From assembly GCA_001507425.1 (NCBI GenBank), contig LMAJ01000003.1:62001-126000 (forward strand): a stretch of 64,000 bases of DNA, written 5' to 3'. The translations under genes and the position numbers were made by a program. Shown here in pieces: positions 1-9,114 of the stretch; position 1 is the stretch's first letter; each line of letters opens with the position of its first letter. Source of the stretch: Flavobacteriaceae bacterium CRH (GTDB taxonomy: Bacteria; Bacteroidota; Bacteroidia; Flavobacteriales; Flavobacteriaceae). Under the pieces are notes generated by a model that was given only the letters and a program-made list of their open reading frames with translations, was not told where the DNA came from and ran no database searches.

Positions 1-1298
1 ACAAAACGCATATTGTTTGTTCCGTTTGAAGCGTCAAAAGTATTATTAAAAGCTTTTATAGAACCTCCGGCTTCACCAGAAAAAGTTCCCATTGTTCCCG
101 CATTATTTACCTGGTTTGCTTCGTCCCAAATGTCAGTTCCCTGTAATGAAGTTAGCATTGGATGTTTACTGTTACGGAAATAATTTCCTTCAACAAATAA
201 CGAAGAACCTAATGTAGAACCAGATCCGTATTTTGCAACACCATCAAAATAGTTGTTATAAATGTGTGCAGAATAATAACGAACACGTGGATGACGAGAG
301 TCTGAATGATCAAACCAGTTGTGATGATACGTAATATACAAGCCACTAGTTGTGCCTTCGCTTAATCCTAAAAGACTTGCTTTTCCACTATCCCAAAAAT
401 GATTGTAAGCTAAAGTAATATATGTTGATGTTTTATTGTCCAGAGCTCCGTCTCCTTTTATTTGATCTGCGTCGCTTCCTGCATTTCCATAAAATAAATC
501 GCAATTATGAACCCAAACGTGATCATTGTCCTGTTGCATTCCGATATTATCCCCTGCCGTACTGTTGCAATTCATAACACCAATATTGCTAACTTCAATA
601 TTCGAAGCAGATTTAAGGCGTACTCCCCAACCATTAGCAACAGCATCTGTACCAACACCTTCCAGTGTTACGTAACTAGAAGCGTTGTTAGCATTTTCAA
701 TTACTACGTCTCCACCTTCCATCACCGTCATATCAGTAATATTTCCTACCAAACGAAAAATAAACGTACGTGTGTCTTTACCTTTTTTAATGGCGTATAG
801 AATATTTTGTAATCCTACACAAGGGTTTGCACTTGCACCTGTAATATTCATCGAAACAGTATTTTTAGTGTTCTGCGTAATGTAAACAATTACAGCATTG
901 TCTTTTGGAGTTCCGTCAGCTTTGTAACCTCCGGGAACTCGTCCTCCTTCAAATGCAAACCCATTACGATCCTGCGCTACAACGGTTAGATTGCCGGTTG
1001 TAGTTCCTGATCCTTCGCTTCCTGAAATTACAGGTTTTATTTTAACCGTATAAGTTCCGGCTTTCAGTCCCGGGATATCAGCACGAAAATAAGTGCCATA
1101 ACTTCGAATAAGCTGATCGTCAATTTTCCTGTCTGTAATTCCTTCTCCGCTATAATATACATTATAAGTTTGTGCATTATTTACAGGTTGCCATTTTACA
1201 AATACAGATTCCAGCCAGCCCGATGATTCATTAATTTGCTGCGCCCAACTTTGGAAAGCAAATAGCAATAATGTCAAAATGAGTAAGTTTTTTTTCAT
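1..1298 (-). CDS. Secreted pectate lyase (PL1 family), 3' end outside window
   Basis: The protein runs off the left edge, so only the first roughly 432 residues are visible. It opens with a signal peptide (MKKNLLILTLLLFAFQSWAQ), then a fibronectin-like stretch (about residues 25-110), then a right-handed beta-helix. The pectate lyase signatures are present: HVWVHNCDLF near residue 260, corresponding to the vWiDH region, and HSDSRHPRVR near residues 330-340, which carries the catalytic arginine in the R-x-P-x-x-R setting, followed by HIYNNYF. The family cleaves polygalacturonate by beta-elimination with Ca2+. An outer-surface or secreted location is inferred; a C-terminal sorting domain, if any, is beyond the edge. 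Palindromic TGTAAT sites lie upstream. Confidence 0.9.
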   Translation of the reverse strand, partial: MKKNLLILTLLLFAFQSWAQQINESSGWLESVFVKWQPVNNAQTYNVYYSGEGITDRKIDDQLIRSYGTYFRADIPGLKAGTYTVKIKPVISGSEGSGTTTGNLTVVAQDRNGFAFEGGRVPGGYKADGTPKDNAVIVYITQNTKNTVSMNITGASANPCVGLQNILYAIKKGKDTRTFIFRLVGNITDMTVMEGGDVVIENANNASSYVTLEGVGTDAVANGWGVRLKSASNIEVSNIGVMNCNSTAGDNIGMQQDNDHVWVHNCDLFYGNAGSDADQIKGDGALDNKTSTYITLAYNHFWDSGKASLLGLSEGTTSGLYITYHHNWFDHSDSRHPRVRYYSAHIYNNYFDGVAKYGSGSTLGSSLFVEGNYFRNSKHPMLTSLQGTDIWDEANQVNNAGTMGTFSGEAGGSIKAFNNTFDASNGTNNMRF

Positions 1299-1363
1299 GA
1301 TAGTTTGTTTAAGTTAGTAAAAACAATTGTGTGGTTATTTCATATTACAAAAAGTGGTTTTAT

Positions 1364-1377
1364 TGTAATCGATTACA
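1364..1377. promoter_or_regulatory. 14-bp perfect palindrome TGTAATCGATTACA, candidate operator
   Basis: A perfect palindrome with a central CG lies 66 bp upstream of the pectate lyase start. A central CG flanked by symmetric arms is typical of LacI-family sites. The regulator is not in view, so the assignment is inference. Confidence 0.5.
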
Positions 1378-1483
1378 CAAAAATAAATAAAATTTCGATA
1401 TTCAAAATTATTTTATCATAAAAAAACATTTAGTATAAAAATTGATTAATTAAAATAGTAAATATGTAATAAATTGCATTAAT

Positions 1484-1497
1484 TGTAATTTATTACA
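1484..1497. promoter_or_regulatory. Second TGTAAT-N2-ATTACA inverted repeat, candidate operator
   Basis: The same six-base arms as the palindrome at 1364-1377 recur here with TT at the centre. A degenerate half-site (ATGTAATAAATTGCAT) sits just before it at about 1464-1479. The sequence is very AT-rich, so chance occurrence is possible. Confidence 0.35.
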
Positions 1498-1810
1498 TAT
1501 TTGTAAGAAACTAGCTTAAGTGCTATTTTTATTACATTTATTAATTTTCAAGATAGCCTTGAAACCTATAATATGTCTCTGAATTAAACCTTTTTAGAGT
1601 CAAACTACTATAAATTAAATAAACAAGAAAAAGATGGTTAATTTTTATTCAGATATAAATCTAGTAAATGAAAATCAATTTTTTGGATGCGTATAAATAT
1701 TTATTTGAGATAAAAATTGCATGTATATATTATCCACAGTTTGAAGATTTAGGATCAAAATAAAAACAATCAAGTTGAGTTATCGCAAATTTTTCAAAGT
1801 TGCACCAAAT

Positions 1811-1842
1811 AAAAAAGCCTTTCTGAATTTCAGAAAGGCTTT
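1811..1842 (-). terminator. Rho-independent terminator of the Bax inhibitor-like gene
   Basis: The stem AAAGCCTTTCTG / CAGAAAGGCTTT has a short loop and is followed on the minus strand by a T-run. It lies about 20 bp after the stop of the gene at 1864-2637. Confidence 0.85.
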
Positions 1843-1863
1843 AAATTTTATAATGTAGAAAGA

Positions 1864-2637
1864 TTAATTTTTACTAGATAATTTCGAAAGTAATCTTAAG
1901 AATTCAATATACAACCAAACTAATGTAATAATTAATCCCATTGCACCATACCATTCCATGAATTTTGGCATTCTTTCCTGAACACCTTTTTCAATCTGAT
2001 CAAAATCTAAGAATAAGTTTAAAGCTGCAATAATAATCACAAAAACACTAATTCCAATACTCATCATAGAGTTTCCGTAATGTACTGGTGTAAAACTTGT
2101 AAACATTGATACTAACCACGAAATTAAATAATAAGTAGCAATTGCCAAAGTAGCAGCAACTACAACAGACTTAAATTTTTCGGTTACTTTTACAATTTTA
2201 AATTTGTATAAGCCTAAGCAAACTAAAAAAGTAACTAAAGTTGCACCAACAGCATTGATCACAATTCCAGGATACATAGCCTCAAAAATAGCTGAGATTC
2301 CTCCAATGAATAAACCTTCGAATAAAGCATAACCCGGAGCTAAATATGGAGAATATTGTGGTTTGAATGCTGAAATTACAACTAAAATAAGTCCAACAAT
2401 TGCACCACCCATAGCTGGTAACATTATGTTAAGTCCGTTAAATGCCATCCACCATGTTGTCATTGCAGATCCGCATAATATCAAAAATAAAATAGCTGTT
2501 TTATTTATCGTACCTGACAAAGTCATTTCCTGATTATAATCAATAATTTGTGCCTGGTGTACTTCTTCAGCTTTTGAAACAGCATTTGATGAAAAACGCT
2601 TGTTGCTTAAAAATGGATTTTTTGAATTGAAGTTCAT
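1864..2637 (-). CDS. Bax inhibitor-1/YccA family membrane protein
   Basis: A 257-residue integral membrane protein. About 45 polar N-terminal residues precede seven hydrophobic segments, the usual topology of the BI-1/YccA family. The segment ALNLFLDFDQIEKGVQERMP near residues 205-225 matches the conserved DFDxIExG region before the last helix (WYGAMGLIITLVWLYIEFLRLL). Family members are described as pH-sensitive Ca2+ leak channels or modulators of membrane proteases; the role here cannot be told from sequence. The gene is monocistronic: a TATATTTG -7 box lies upstream (2663-2670) and a strong terminator downstream. Confidence 0.85.
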   Translation of the reverse strand: MNFNSKNPFLSNKRFSSNAVSKAEEVHQAQIIDYNQEMTLSGTINKTAILFLILCGSAMTTWWMAFNGLNIMLPAMGGAIVGLILVVISAFKPQYSPYLAPGYALFEGLFIGGISAIFEAMYPGIVINAVGATLVTFLVCLGLYKFKIVKVTEKFKSVVVAATLAIATYYLISWLVSMFTSFTPVHYGNSMMSIGISVFVIIIAALNLFLDFDQIEKGVQERMPKFMEWYGAMGLIITLVWLYIEFLRLLSKLSSKN

Positions 2638-2662
2638 ATTTCTAATACTTTTATTTTATCCT

Positions 2663-2670
2663 CAAATATA
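2663..2670 (-). promoter_or_regulatory. Bacteroidetes -7 box (TATATTTG) for the BI-1 gene
   Basis: The sequence matches TAnnTTTG exactly, 25 bp upstream of the start codon. A -33 TTG at the right distance was not found. Confidence 0.5.
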
Positions 2671-2744
2671 TGGAGTTTTTTTGATGTGTACTTGTTTCCG
2701 TAAATTTTTTAACATGATTTTCTGTTCTAATTAGATTATGTTAA

Positions 2745-2778
2745 AATAAAAAATCCATCCGTTGTATCGGATGGATTT
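2745..2778 (-). terminator. Terminator ending the nuo operon
   Basis: An 11-bp perfect stem (AAATCCATCCG / CGGATGGATTT) with a 6-base loop is followed by TTTATTTT on the minus strand, just after the nuoN stop. This is the only strong simple terminator after the promoter upstream of nuoA, supporting one long transcript. Confidence 0.85.
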
Positions 2779-2800
2779 GTATATATTTTGAATGAAATTT

Positions 2801-4192
2801 TTATTTCAATAAATCTAAAACTAAAGAAGGAAATAAACCTAAAGCAATATTTAAAGTAATTGAGATAACAGCAACAGCATAAATAAGGAATGGTTTTCCT
2901 GTGCGCTCTTCGTTTGGCTCTTTTGAGTACATAGCTAAAATTAGTTTGAAATAATAACCAACACTAATAATAGAGTTAATAACAGCTACAATTACCAAAG
3001 CAATATATCCAGCCTGAATTGTCTGGTCAAACAAGAATAATTTAGCAAAGAATCCTGAGAAAATAGGAATACCAGCCATCGATAATAATGAACCCGTTAA
3101 AATCGCAGCCAATAATGGATTTGTTTTTCCAAGGCCGTGAAAGTTGGTTACATCTTCGTTATCCTGATTTTTACAAACATATAAAATAACACTAAAAGCA
3201 GCAATTCCTGCTAAAGCATAAGCCGCGGTGTAATAAAGTAAAACACTTGCTGAAGTAGCAACGCTCAATAAAGTCATCAACATAAAACCTGCATGCGAAA
3301 TTCCTGAGAATGCCAACATTCGTTTTACATTTACCTGACGCAATGCCATAATGTTTCCAACAGTCATAGATGCGATAGAAACAAATACAACAATATTTTC
3401 GAAAGTTCCTAAAAGGTCTTGATTGTCAAGTGATGGAATTAAGTTTAGCCCTTCGATTAATTTATATAATGTTGCGATGGCAATAACTTTTGCAAGTGTG
3501 CTCATTAAAGCAGTTGTTAATGCAGGAGAACCTTCATATACATCCGGAGCCCAGAAATGAAATGGAACCGCAGCAACTTTAAACAACATTCCGATAATCA
3601 TTAAAATCATTCCGATTGGAAACCAGATTGGCAATTCTGCAGATAAAGAACTTTCGTGAATTTCTGCAACGTCAAAACTTCCCATTGCTCCGTAAATTAA
3701 GCAAATACCAAATAAAATAATTCCTGAAGCAAAAGATCCCATCAAAAAGTATTTCATACCGGCTTCGTTACTCTTTAAATTCAAACGTTCACTTGCCGCT
3801 AATACATATAGTGCAATGGATAAAATCTCAATTCCCAAAAAGAACATAGCTAAATTTCCAAAAGAAACCATCGCTACTCCTCCAGCTAATAAAAATATTT
3901 TGATAGCAACAAAATCTGAAATTTTAGTGGGATGATTTTCATAAAAATTATGGCTTAATGCTACAAGAAAGATGGTCAGAACAATAAACAATGACGAAAA
4001 TGCAGTAGAGAATTTACTTACTGTAATCATGTTATTATAGTAACTTGCTGTTGCTCCAAATTCGCAATAATTAAGTGCCAAAACACCCAATAAACCAATA
4101 ATGGTAATAGGAACAATGGCCTTTCTTAAATTAAGAATTTCAAACAATAGGCAGAAAATACCCAATCCTGTTATAGCTATTAATGTATTCAT
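2801..4192 (-). CDS. nuoN: NADH-quinone oxidoreductase subunit N
   Basis: A 463-residue antiporter-like subunit of complex I, the last gene of the operon. It is predicted to have about 14 transmembrane segments. Conserved elements include the lysine-bearing segment AGMKYFLMGSFASG near residue 145 and the loop AVPFHFWAPDVYEGSPALTTALMSTLAK near residues 207-235, the Proton_antipo_M signature of NuoL/M/N proteins. Together with NuoL and NuoM it forms the proton-pumping arm. It lies 64 bp downstream of nuoM, and a terminator follows. Confidence 0.97.
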   Translation of the reverse strand: MNTLIAITGLGIFCLLFEILNLRKAIVPITIIGLLGVLALNYCEFGATASYYNNMITVSKFSTAFSSLFIVLTIFLVALSHNFYENHPTKISDFVAIKIFLLAGGVAMVSFGNLAMFFLGIEILSIALYVLAASERLNLKSNEAGMKYFLMGSFASGIILFGICLIYGAMGSFDVAEIHESSLSAELPIWFPIGMILMIIGMLFKVAAVPFHFWAPDVYEGSPALTTALMSTLAKVIAIATLYKLIEGLNLIPSLDNQDLLGTFENIVVFVSIASMTVGNIMALRQVNVKRMLAFSGISHAGFMLMTLLSVATSASVLLYYTAAYALAGIAAFSVILYVCKNQDNEDVTNFHGLGKTNPLLAAILTGSLLSMAGIPIFSGFFAKLFLFDQTIQAGYIALVIVAVINSIISVGYYFKLILAMYSKEPNEERTGKPFLIYAVAVISITLNIALGLFPSLVLDLLK

Positions 4193-4256
4193 TTTTGTTT
4201 TTTTGATTTAGGAAATCTAAAACTAATGATGCCCTAATTTATTTTTATTTAAAATA

Positions 4257-5696
4257 TTAATTCTTGTTGATAACGTTTAAAATGCTTTCTAAACTTGGAG
4301 TAATCAAATCTGTAATTGGTTTTGGATAAAATCCGAAGAAAATTAAAAATGCAATAATCACTACTAAAGAAATTCCTTCATTAATAGAAACATCTGCAAA
4401 TACTTTAGAATTTGTTTCTCCTAACATTACATTTTGAAACATTTTAAGCATATAATAAGCTCCCAATATAATCGTTGTTCCACCTAAAATAGCGAACCAA
4501 ATATTAATTTGAGAAAGACTATACAAAACGGTAAACTCTCCAACAAAGTTAAAAGTACTTGGCAAAGCAACTGAAGCTAAAACCAAAATTAAAAACATTG
4601 AAGTAAATTTTGGAGACTGAATACGAATTCCGCCCATTGCACCAATTTCTCTTGTTTCAAATCTTCTAAAGATGATTTCAGCAGCGAAAAACAATCCAAC
4701 CACCACAAAACCGTGAGCAATCATTTGTAAAACCGCTCCGCGTAAACCGTCAATTGTTAACGTATAAGTCCCTGCAGCAATTAACCCAACGTGAGCTAAT
4801 GAAGAATACGCAAGTAATTTTTTTAAATCTTTTTGTCTTAAAGCAACGATTGATCCGTAAATAACTCCGGCGATTCCCAGAGCAATAAAAATGTTCATGT
4901 ATTCTTTTGCAGCAAGCGGTGCAATTGGCAATTGCCAACGAATAACACTATATAATCCCATTTTTAGCATGATACCAGATAAAAGCATTGTTCCAACCGT
5001 TGGTGCTTTTTGGTAAACGTTTGCCTGCCATGTGTGGAAAGGAATAATTGGAATTTTAATTGCGTAAGCGAAAAAGAAAGCTAAGAAAATCCAAAGTTGT
5101 TCCGTTGCTGATAAGTTTAAACTGTATAAATCTTCAAGTAAAAAACTATGTTTCTTTTGATATAAATAGATAAAAGCTACTAACATGAACAATGAACCTG
5201 CAAGCGTATAAATAAAGAATTTCACCACTGCTTTTCTACGTTCTTCCGCATCACCATTACCCCAAATAAGGGCAATAAAGTAAATAGGAATAAGAGCTAA
5301 CTCCCAAAAAATGTAATATAAAAGACCATCTGCCGCAAGGAAAGTTCCTGTCATAGCAAAGGCCATAAATAAAATTAAAGCATAAAAACCTTTAGCATTT
5401 TTATATTCATTTCCAAAAGAAGAGAATATAATAATTGGCGTTAAGGCAACAGTTAACAAAAGCATTGCAATTCCCAATCCATCAGCATTTAGTGCAAATG
5501 AAATTTTAGGCTGATTAATCCAGGCGTTAATTAAACTAATGTTTTCACCTGCATTAAAATGACTTAACAAAACCAATGAACAGCCCAAAGCTGCTAAACT
5601 AAAGAACAAAGCAACTTTTGAAGCTAGTTTGTCACCAACAAAATAAGTGGCAAATGCACCAATTAAAAGAATAATTAATATAAGAGAAACGTTCAT
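4257..5696 (-). CDS. nuoM: NADH-quinone oxidoreductase subunit M
   Basis: A 479-residue polytopic membrane protein of the Proton_antipo_M family. YYIFWELALIPIYFIALIWG near residues 125-145 carries the conserved glutamate of transmembrane helix 5. KFFIYTLAGSLFML and PFHTWQANVYQKAPTVGTMLLSGIMLKMG give the conserved lysine and the discontinuous-helix regions. It is one of three antiporter-like proton channels of complex I. The gene lies 10 bp downstream of nuoL and is co-transcribed. Confidence 0.97.
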   Translation of the reverse strand: MNVSLILIILLIGAFATYFVGDKLASKVALFFSLAALGCSLVLLSHFNAGENISLINAWINQPKISFALNADGLGIAMLLLTVALTPIIIFSSFGNEYKNAKGFYALILFMAFAMTGTFLAADGLLYYIFWELALIPIYFIALIWGNGDAEERRKAVVKFFIYTLAGSLFMLVAFIYLYQKKHSFLLEDLYSLNLSATEQLWIFLAFFFAYAIKIPIIPFHTWQANVYQKAPTVGTMLLSGIMLKMGLYSVIRWQLPIAPLAAKEYMNIFIALGIAGVIYGSIVALRQKDLKKLLAYSSLAHVGLIAAGTYTLTIDGLRGAVLQMIAHGFVVVGLFFAAEIIFRRFETREIGAMGGIRIQSPKFTSMFLILVLASVALPSTFNFVGEFTVLYSLSQINIWFAILGGTTIILGAYYMLKMFQNVMLGETNSKVFADVSINEGISLVVIIAFLIFFGFYPKPITDLITPSLESILNVINKN

Positions 5697-5706
5697 AGTT
5701 GTTAAA

Positions 5707-7596
5707 TTATTTAGCTAAAAATATGTAGGAAACAATGGCGCAAAGACCTAAAACAAAAGCAAAAAGATATAATCCTATGCTTCCGCTTTGTAATTTTCTA
5801 CCTTGAAAACTTATTTCATTAGTTACTTTTCCTAATCCGAATACAAGTGCTGATAAACCAGTTTCAATATAATCCCTAAAGAATCTTGATAATGCGTTTA
5901 TTGAACGAACAAATATTGCGTCGTAGATTTCATCAACATAATATTTATTGTATAAAACTTTGGTTAAACCAGTAATATTTTCATCTGCTTCAGGAACATT
6001 ATCTTGTTTGAAGTATTTGATGTAAGCAATTAAGATTCCTAATAAACCACCTAAAACAGCAACGCCCATTAAAGTATATTCCGTAGTTCCTAAATGATGT
6101 TCCTCACCTGCCACTTTTGCAAAAAGAGGAGCCAAATATTCATTTAACCAACTATTTCCAGGTAAACTAATTAGTCCGCCAAAAGTAGCTAAAATTGCTA
6201 AAATGATTAAAGGAAAAGTAATCAATCCGTCACTTTCATGTAAATGATGTTTTTGTTCTTCAGTTCCTCTAAAATCTTTAAAGAAAGTCAGGAACATTAA
6301 TCTAAACATATAAAAAGCTGTCATGATTGAAGCAATAGATCCAACAACATATAATGGAATACTGTGGTGGAACGCTGTCATTAAAATTTCATCTTTAGAA
6401 AAGAAACCTGAGAAAAACGGAACTCCTGAAATCGCTAATGATGAAATTAACATTGTCCAGAATGTTACAGGCATTGCTTTACGCAAACCACCCATTTTAC
6501 GCATATCTTGTTCTCCGTGCAAACCGTGAATAACAGATCCTGAACCTAAGAATAAACAAGCCTTAAAGAAAGCATGTGTGATTACGTGAAAAACAGCTAC
6601 TTCATAAGCACCTAATCCTAAGGCTAAGAACATTAATCCTAATTGAGAAACGGTAGAGTAAGCTAATACTTTTTTAATATCTGTCTGAACCAAACCAATT
6701 GTTGCAGCAACTAATGAAGTTACAGCTCCAATAACTGCAATAACAGTTTGAACGTCTGGTGCTAAATCAAAAACAAAGTGTAATCTCGTTACCATAAAAA
6801 TACCTGCAGTAACCATTGTCGCAGCGTGAATCAAAGCTGAAACAGGAGTTGGTCCTGCCATTGCATCAGGTAACCAGGTATATAACGGAATTTGTGCAGA
6901 TTTACCACAAGCTCCAATAAACAAGCATAAAGCAGCCAGAGAAAGTAATGGTAAATTTAAATTAGTAGTTCCGGCAATTGCTGTTTGTAAAGTAGCATAA
7001 TCTAAAGTCGAGAACATTGAACCAATAATGAACATTCCGATCAAAAGACCTAAATCTCCAATTCTGTTCATAATAAAAGCTTTTTTCGCAGCATCATTGT
7101 AATCCTGGTTTTTATACCAAAATCCGATTAATAGATACGAGCAAAGTCCAACACCTTCCCAGCCAATGAATAAAACTAACAGGTTACTTCCAATTACAAG
7201 TGTAATCATGAAGAATACGAACAGATTTAAATACGCAAAAAATTTGTGCATATTTTCATCATCGTGCATATAACTAATAGAATATAAGTGAATCAAAGAA
7301 CCAATACCGGTTACAAAAAGCAACCAAAGCAGCGATAATTGATCTAATAAAAATCCAAGATTAATATGTAAATTACTGATCTGAATCCAGTCAAATAAAG
7401 TGATTTGAATGGCTTTTTCAGTTTGAGTAAGTTGATTGAAAAAGAAAATTGTAACAAGAAAAGAAACTACAACAGAAGCAGTCCCGATAATTCCGGAAAC
7501 TGTTTTCCCTAGAGTTTTCCCAAAGAAAACATTGATTAAAAATCCTAAAAAAGGAGCTAATACTAAAACTAAAGCTAAATTGGTATCCATTTCCAT
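5707..7596 (-). CDS. nuoL: NADH-quinone oxidoreductase subunit L
   Basis: A 629-residue subunit at the distal end of the membrane arm. LFIGWEGVGLCSYLLIGFWY carries the conserved glutamate, AAKKAFIMNRIGDLG follows it, and AGPTPVSALIHAATMVTAG is the NuoL signature. The C-terminal part (about 500-629) contains the long lateral helix and the final anchor typical of NuoL, absent from NuoM and NuoN. The start directly abuts nuoK (stop at 7597), suggesting translational coupling. An ATG two codons later is an alternative start. Confidence 0.97.
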   Translation of the reverse strand: MEMDTNLALVLVLAPFLGFLINVFFGKTLGKTVSGIIGTASVVVSFLVTIFFFNQLTQTEKAIQITLFDWIQISNLHINLGFLLDQLSLLWLLFVTGIGSLIHLYSISYMHDDENMHKFFAYLNLFVFFMITLVIGSNLLVLFIGWEGVGLCSYLLIGFWYKNQDYNDAAKKAFIMNRIGDLGLLIGMFIIGSMFSTLDYATLQTAIAGTTNLNLPLLSLAALCLFIGACGKSAQIPLYTWLPDAMAGPTPVSALIHAATMVTAGIFMVTRLHFVFDLAPDVQTVIAVIGAVTSLVAATIGLVQTDIKKVLAYSTVSQLGLMFLALGLGAYEVAVFHVITHAFFKACLFLGSGSVIHGLHGEQDMRKMGGLRKAMPVTFWTMLISSLAISGVPFFSGFFSKDEILMTAFHHSIPLYVVGSIASIMTAFYMFRLMFLTFFKDFRGTEEQKHHLHESDGLITFPLIILAILATFGGLISLPGNSWLNEYLAPLFAKVAGEEHHLGTTEYTLMGVAVLGGLLGILIAYIKYFKQDNVPEADENITGLTKVLYNKYYVDEIYDAIFVRSINALSRFFRDYIETGLSALVFGLGKVTNEISFQGRKLQSGSIGLYLFAFVLGLCAIVSYIFLAK

Positions 7597-7917
7597 TTAT
7601 CCTTTTAAATTTTTTAAATTATCGATACTAATCGAACCTAAATTTCTAAAGATCGAAACTAAAATAGCCAATCCTACTGCAACTTCTGCTGCAGCAACTG
7701 CCATCGAAAAGAATACAAAAACTTGTCCTTGTGCATCTTGATGATAGGTTGAAAAAGCAACAAATAAAAGGTTTACAGCATTCAACATGATTTCGATAGA
7801 CATGAAAACAATAATTGCATTTCGTCTATACAATACACCAAAAACACCAATACAGAAAAGTACAACACTTAAAAAGATGTAGTTTTCAATACCTATTTGA
7901 TTTAATATATTACCCAT
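7597..7917 (-). CDS. nuoK: NADH-quinone oxidoreductase subunit K
   Basis: A 106-residue, three-helix subunit homologous to MrpC and ND4[21 protein letters not shown] carries the conserved membrane glutamate in helix 2, with the second acidic residue near [13 protein letters not shown] in helix 3. Both are part of the central proton-transfer axis. The ORF shares one base with nuoJ upstream and abuts nuoL downstream. Confidence 0.97.
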   Translation of the reverse strand: MGNILNQIGIENYIFLSVVLFCIGVFGVLYRRNAIIVFMSIEIMLNAVNLLFVAFSTYHQDAQGQVFVFFSMAVAAAEVAVGLAILVSIFRNLGSISIDNLKNLKG

Positions 7918-8456
7918 TATTTATTTAATTTTTCTTTTTTAGACAATAGTACAGTTCCAATCATTGCTACTAAAAGCAAAACAGAAGCAAATTCAAACGG
8001 AACCATATATTCGTTCAGTAATATTTTACCTAATACTTTAATAGATTGGAAATCTTCTCCTGTAGAATCGTATGATCCAACAATTGGTTTCGAATTAATG
8101 AAAATTGCAATCAATACAATACAAATCAAACAGAAAGAAACGATTGCACCTAAACGCGTAATTCTTGGTCGGTGTACGTCTCGTTGTTCGTTCAGATTCA
8201 TCAACATAATCGTAAACAGGAACAGAATCATAATCGCTCCGGAATAGACTATAATATGTACAATAGCCAAAAACTGAGCATTTAAAAGTAAATAGTGACC
8301 TGCAATAGAAAAGAAACATATTACCAAATAAATGGCACTGTGAATTGGATTTCTGCTAAAAATGGTCAAAAATGCGGTTATTACCGTGATAAACGCCAAG
8401 AAACAGAATATAACTTGAACAGTTGTTGCGTGAGCAAAATCAGGAATATGTATCAT
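7917..8456 (-). CDS. nuoJ: NADH-quinone oxidoreductase subunit J
   Basis: A 179-residue polytopic subunit, about five helices. The segment [21 protein letters not shown] is the conserved ND6/NuoJ helix 3 whose pi-bulge takes part in coupling quinone reduction to pumping. A short polar C-terminus (SKKEKLNK) follows the last helix. It overlaps nuoK by one base and abuts nuoI. Confidence 0.96.
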   Translation of the reverse strand: MIHIPDFAHATTVQVIFCFLAFITVITAFLTIFSRNPIHSAIYLVICFFSIAGHYLLLNAQFLAIVHIIVYSGAIMILFLFTIMLMNLNEQRDVHRPRITRLGAIVSFCLICIVLIAIFINSKPIVGSYDSTGEDFQSIKVLGKILLNEYMVPFEFASVLLLVAMIGTVLLSKKEKLNK

Positions 8457-9002
8457 TTAGTTAGCATTATTAAGTTGAGCATTTTTGATCGCCACGTCAA
8501 GAGGCATCACTAATCTGTCTTTTCCAAAAATAAAATCTTCTCTTTCATAGCTAGAAGGAACTAATACTTTTGAGGTAGTCAAATAAATGGCATCTTTTGG
8601 ACATGCTTCTTCGCATAAACCGCAAAAAATACAACGTAACATATTGATTTCATAGATAGAAGCATATTTTTCTTCTCTGTACAAATGTTTTTCATCAGCT
8701 TTACGCTCAGCAGCTTTCATTGTGATAGCTTCTGCAGGACATGATAAAGCACATAATCCACAAGCCGTACAGTTTTCACGACCTTGTTCATCACGTTTCA
8801 ATTGATGCTGACCGCGATAAACAGGGCTCATTTCACGTACTTGTTCAGGATAGTGAATCGTCACTTTTTTTCTGAATAAGTGTTTAAGTGTAATAAACAA
8901 TCCTTTCACAATCGCCACAAGATACAATCGCTCCCAAAAAGTCATCTCTTTGTTTGAGACCATCTTTTTTCTACCCGATAATGATATAGTTTCTATTGAC
9001 AT
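8457..9002 (-). CDS. nuoI: NADH-quinone oxidoreductase subunit I (two [4Fe-4S] clusters)
   Basis: A 181-residue ferredoxin-like subunit. Two CxxCxxCxxxCP motifs are intact: CTACGLCALSCP (Cys78, 81, 84, 88) and CIFCGLCEEACP (Cys124, 127, 130, 134). They bind clusters N6a and N6b, which pass electrons from NuoG to NuoB. An amphipathic N-terminal helix (about residues 20-45) would lie on the membrane. Upstream, instead of nuoH directly, there is a 0.7-kb insertion carrying an ORF6N gene. Confidence 0.97.
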   Translation of the reverse strand: MSIETISLSGRKKMVSNKEMTFWERLYLVAIVKGLFITLKHLFRKKVTIHYPEQVREMSPVYRGQHQLKRDEQGRENCTACGLCALSCPAEAITMKAAERKADEKHLYREEKYASIYEINMLRCIFCGLCEEACPKDAIYLTTSKVLVPSSYEREDFIFGKDRLVMPLDVAIKNAQLNNAN

Positions 9003-9020
9003 TTTTTTTATTTTTATTTT

Positions 9021-9091
9021 GAAGCTTAATCCTGTTTTCGCTAAATCTCTTATCCACGGCGGACAAAAGGATTTCGTTTCTATCAGGGCTA
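9021..9091 (-). ncRNA. Structured intergenic element, Flavo-1-like RNA candidate (copy 1)
   Basis: On the minus strand the element begins TAGCCCTGATAGAAACGAAA, continues with ATCCTTTTG, and ends GATTTAGCGAAAACAGGATT plus AAGCTTC. The same arrangement, CCTGATAG...ATCCTTTT...AAGATT...CAGGATTA...GCTTC, occurs at 56596-56685. The outer ends can pair (CCTG/CAGG) around an inner hairpin. From memory this resembles the Flavo-1 RNA family of Flavobacteria; that identification was not tested. It lies 24 bp after the ORF6N stop, within the nuo transcript. Confidence 0.5.
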
Positions 9092-9114
9092 GGACATTTT
9101 GGTATTAATGAATT

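Larger units (their letters stand above)
1299..1863. other. 565-bp AT-rich gap upstream of the pectate lyase
   Basis: No credible gene is visible. The gap holds two TGTAAT inverted repeats (listed separately) near the pectate lyase end and the terminator of the Bax inhibitor-like gene near the other end. The middle, about 1500-1800, shows only unstructured AT-rich sequence. Confidence 0.6.

Noticed and set aside
507..885. Two short plus-strand reading frames inside the pectate lyase gene
   Set aside because: The minus strand codes for a clear PL1 enzyme with signal peptide and catalytic motifs over the same bases; the plus frames show no protein-like pattern.
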